NCBI GenBank assembly: GCA_938002705.1 | Contig: CALLAG010000401.1 | Span: 1 to 7,861, forward strand | Direction of reading: 5' to 3' | Length of the DNA stretch: 7,861 bases | From: an uncultured Saprospiraceae bacterium | GTDB lineage: Bacteria; Bacteroidota; Bacteroidia; Chitinophagales; Saprospiraceae | Shown here: in pieces, positions 6,256-7,861 of the stretch | How positions within the stretch are numbered: the first letter of the stretch is position 1 | How the letters are laid out: each line of letters begins with the position of its first letter | Notes under the pieces: generated by a model | The model's input: the letters and a program-made list of their open reading frames with translations, nothing else | Told to the model about the DNA's origin: nothing | The model's database searches: none | Translations under genes and position numbers: made by a program

Positions 6256-6437
6256 GTTTATATTTATTTAGATGTTGCAATTTAGACGTAATAAGCCATT
6301 ATAGTAACTAAAATTTTGTTAATTAAAGCTTAGGATTTATTGACATATCAAGCAATTTTATCTAAGTATTGCTATTATTCGTCAATGAGTTAAGAGTTCT
6401 ATTATTTATAACACTACATTGAGTTGTAATCTTTAGT

Positions 6438-7343
6438 ATGAATATATTATCACTACGTAACGTCGTCAAGCAATACCATAATCATAGAGCGGTAGACGAT
6501 GTCTCATTCGATGTCAGGAGTCAGAGTATCTTCGGACTATTAGGCCCTAATGGTGCAGGCAAGACCTCATTAATACGGATCATCACGACTATAACGGCTG
6601 CTGATAGCGGAGAGGTTATGATCGCAGGTCAGAAGCTGAGTCAGATGTCCTCCCGTGATATAGGATATCTGCCAGAAGAGAGGGGCCTTTACAAGAAAAT
6701 GAAAGTCGGTGATCAGCTCATGTTTCTTGCTCAGATAAAAGGCTTAAACAAAAGCGAAGCAAAAAAGAATATCGCTTATTGGTTTGAGAAATTTGAAATC
6801 CAAGACTGGTGGAATAAGAAGGTCGACGAATTGTCTAAAGGGATGCAACAGAAGATACAGTTTGTCTCTACTGTCATGCATAAGCCTAAGTTGCTGATAC
6901 TGGATGAGCCATTCTCAGGACTCGATCCTATCAATACGAATCTGATCAAAGACGAAATCTATAGACTCAATAAAGAGGGGACAAGTATTATCTTCTCTAC
7001 GCATAGGATGGAACAGGTAGAAGAGATCTGCGAGGATATCGTATTAATGAATAAAGGCAAGATCATTCTTGAAGGCAATGTCAATCAGATCAAAGAAGAC
7101 TTCAAGGAGCATATGTACAGAATAGGATTCCGAGGTAGTCTGCCATCTACTATGGGTAATGATGACTTTAAGATCATAAGCGACCATGATGATCACGTTA
7201 TCATCAAAGCGAATCAGGGATTTAGCTCTAATGACTTACTGCAGTCACTGATGGCAGAAGGGATTCAGATAGAAGCTTTCGCAGAAATCAAGCCGACGCT
7301 CAATGAAATATTTATCAAAAAAGTAGGAGATAGCAATGAATAG
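6438..7343 (+). CDS. ABC transporter ATP-binding protein, NatA-like
   Basis: The ATPase subunit of an ABC-2 type exporter, working with the permease encoded next to it. At 301 aa it carries Walker A GPNGAGKT (36-43), the Q-loop region IGYLPEERGLY (75-85), signature LSKGMQQKI (132-140), Walker B LLILDEP (152-158), D-loop SGLD (160-163) and switch histidine H189 in STHRMEQ. In the Q-loop the usual glutamine position is Glu, which I recall as typical of this subfamily. The last 90 or so residues form a C-terminal accessory domain ending PTLNEIFIKKVG, as in NatA/DUF4162-type ATPases. The substrate cannot be deduced; sodium extrusion by NatAB is only a precedent. The gene overlaps the permease by 8 bp. 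The first ATG of the frame is used; no Shine-Dalgarno sequence is evident. Confidence 0.93.
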   Translation: MNILSLRNVVKQYHNHRAVDDVSFDVRSQSIFGLLGPNGAGKTSLIRIITTITAADSGEVMIAGQKLSQMSSRDIGYLPEERGLYKKMKVGDQLMFLAQIKGLNKSEAKKNIAYWFEKFEIQDWWNKKVDELSKGMQQKIQFVSTVMHKPKLLILDEPFSGLDPINTNLIKDEIYRLNKEGTSIIFSTHRMEQVEEICEDIVLMNKGKIILEGNVNQIKEDFKEHMYRIGFRGSLPSTMGNDDFKIISDHDDHVIIKANQGFSSNDLLQSLMAEGIQIEAFAEIKPTLNEIFIKKVGDSNE

Positions 7344-7861
7344 TAGTATCAAGCATGTCATCAAAAGAGAGTACTTCACGAGAGTAAAAAGTAAGACGTT
7401 TTTATTGACGACTTTTCTTGCTCCTATCGCTATGGTGATACTCTTTGGTGTATTAGGATTTCTCCTAACTCGTGGATCTGATGAAGTCAAAAATGTAGCT
7501 GTCATCAATAATGCAGGACTTAATATCTCAGATATAAAAAGCAAGCGCAACATTACTTTTGATTATACCTATACTACAAAAGAAGAGGGACTGCAAGCAT
7601 ACAAAGACAAAAAAGTAAATGGTGTTATCGTATTGCCTGCCATAGATATCAACCAAGAAGATTATGATATCGTATATCATTCTGATGAGCAGCTGGCATT
7701 AGACGAATCTGAATCTATAAGAGGACTATATAGAAAGCGTATCAGGAATTATAAGATCACAACCCTTGGCTTAGATGAGAATCAACTGAAGCTTATAGAT
7801 ACTGATATCAGTATAGACCCTAAGACAGTTCTGGATAAAGAAAAGGAGATATCTTCTATCA
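7336..7861 (+). CDS. ABC-2 type permease, NatB-like (partial, runs off the right edge)
   Basis: The ATG at 7336-7338 overlaps the last codons of the ATPase gene (stop 7341-7343), and the frame stays open to the window end, giving 175 residues. The start MNSSIKHVIKREYFTRVKSK (1-20) is the basic cytoplasmic helix typical of ABC-2 permeases. It is followed by a first membrane segment (about 21-45, FLLTTFLAPIAMVILFGVLG) and then a long hydrophilic region (about 46-175) that should face the outside. This region contains NVAVINNAG and GVIVLPAID stretches seen in NatB/YhaP-like proteins. The remaining membrane helices should lie beyond the window. The 8-bp overlap implies translational coupling with the ATPase. 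Transported substrate unknown. Confidence 0.88.
   Translation, partial: MNSSIKHVIKREYFTRVKSKTFLLTTFLAPIAMVILFGVLGFLLTRGSDEVKNVAVINNAGLNISDIKSKRNITFDYTYTTKEEGLQAYKDKKVNGVIVLPAIDINQEDYDIVYHSDEQLALDESESIRGLYRKRIRNYKITTLGLDENQLKLIDTDISIDPKTVLDKEKEISSI

Noticed and set aside
6256..6437. Promoter-like strings in the divergent spacer (a TATAAT on the minus strand, TAAATTGC on the minus strand, TAATCTTTAG on the plus strand)
   Set aside because: None matches TAnnTTTG exactly with a -33 partner. In spacer this AT-rich such strings arise by chance, so no feature was called.
7245..7553. Minus-strand open frame of 102 codons
   Set aside because: It lies opposite the ABC ATPase end and the permease start, which form a coherent overlapping pair on the plus strand.
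6438..7861. Idea that the ABC pair is a bacteriocin or antibiotic resistance system
   Set aside because: There is no precursor peptide, immunity gene or two-component system nearby. The sequence supports only a NatAB-like exporter of unknown substrate.
1..7861. CRISPR, tRNA, rRNA, transposase or defence genes
   Set aside because: No regularly spaced repeats, cloverleaf-like sequences, transposase motifs or defence domains were seen on either strand.

Overview
The window looks like a chromosomal segment of a low-GC member of the Bacteroidota, possibly of the Saprospiria/Lewinella type. Three things suggest this: promoter-like TAnnTTTG boxes with no clear Shine-Dalgarno sequences, Sec-type and lipoprotein leaders of the kind common in that phylum, and the character of the proteins themselves (tandem cyclophilin lipoproteins, one with a PKD-like domain, and a polyphosphate-type glucokinase). 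The phylum assignment is inferred from protein character, not from a search.

Layout from left to right. Positions 3-65 hold the last codons of a plus-strand gene, followed by two terminator hairpins. The second hairpin is shared with the convergent operon on the minus strand. That operon is read from about 2820 down to 149: a 113-aa conserved-looking cytosolic protein, a cyclophilin-type peptidyl-prolyl isomerase lipoprotein, a second paralogous isomerase lipoprotein with an inserted PKD-like domain and a non-ATG start, and a polyphosphate/ATP glucokinase. The gaps are only 12, 19 and 14 bp, so co-transcription is likely. Positions 2816-3128 contain a promoter-like box and an unannotated wreck of a sensor histidine kinase. 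Further right, still on the minus strand, is a two-gene unit: dnaB (replicative helicase) followed 9 bp later by an RsuA/RluB-family pseudouridine synthase. A TAnnTTTG box and a small palindrome precede dnaB. Next is a single minus-strand gene for an exported coiled-coil protein with a clear terminator.

From 6438 to the right edge, on the plus strand, are the ATPase and the first part of the permease of a NatA/NatB-like ABC-2 transporter, overlapping by 8 bp.

Most genes are housekeeping: replication, 23S rRNA modification, periplasmic protein folding, and glucose phosphorylation. I found no CRISPR array, transposase, tRNA, rRNA, defence cassette or clear new multi-gene system. The most informative unlisted item is the decayed histidine kinase, where an N-box and a G2-box meet out of frame across a short shared sequence.
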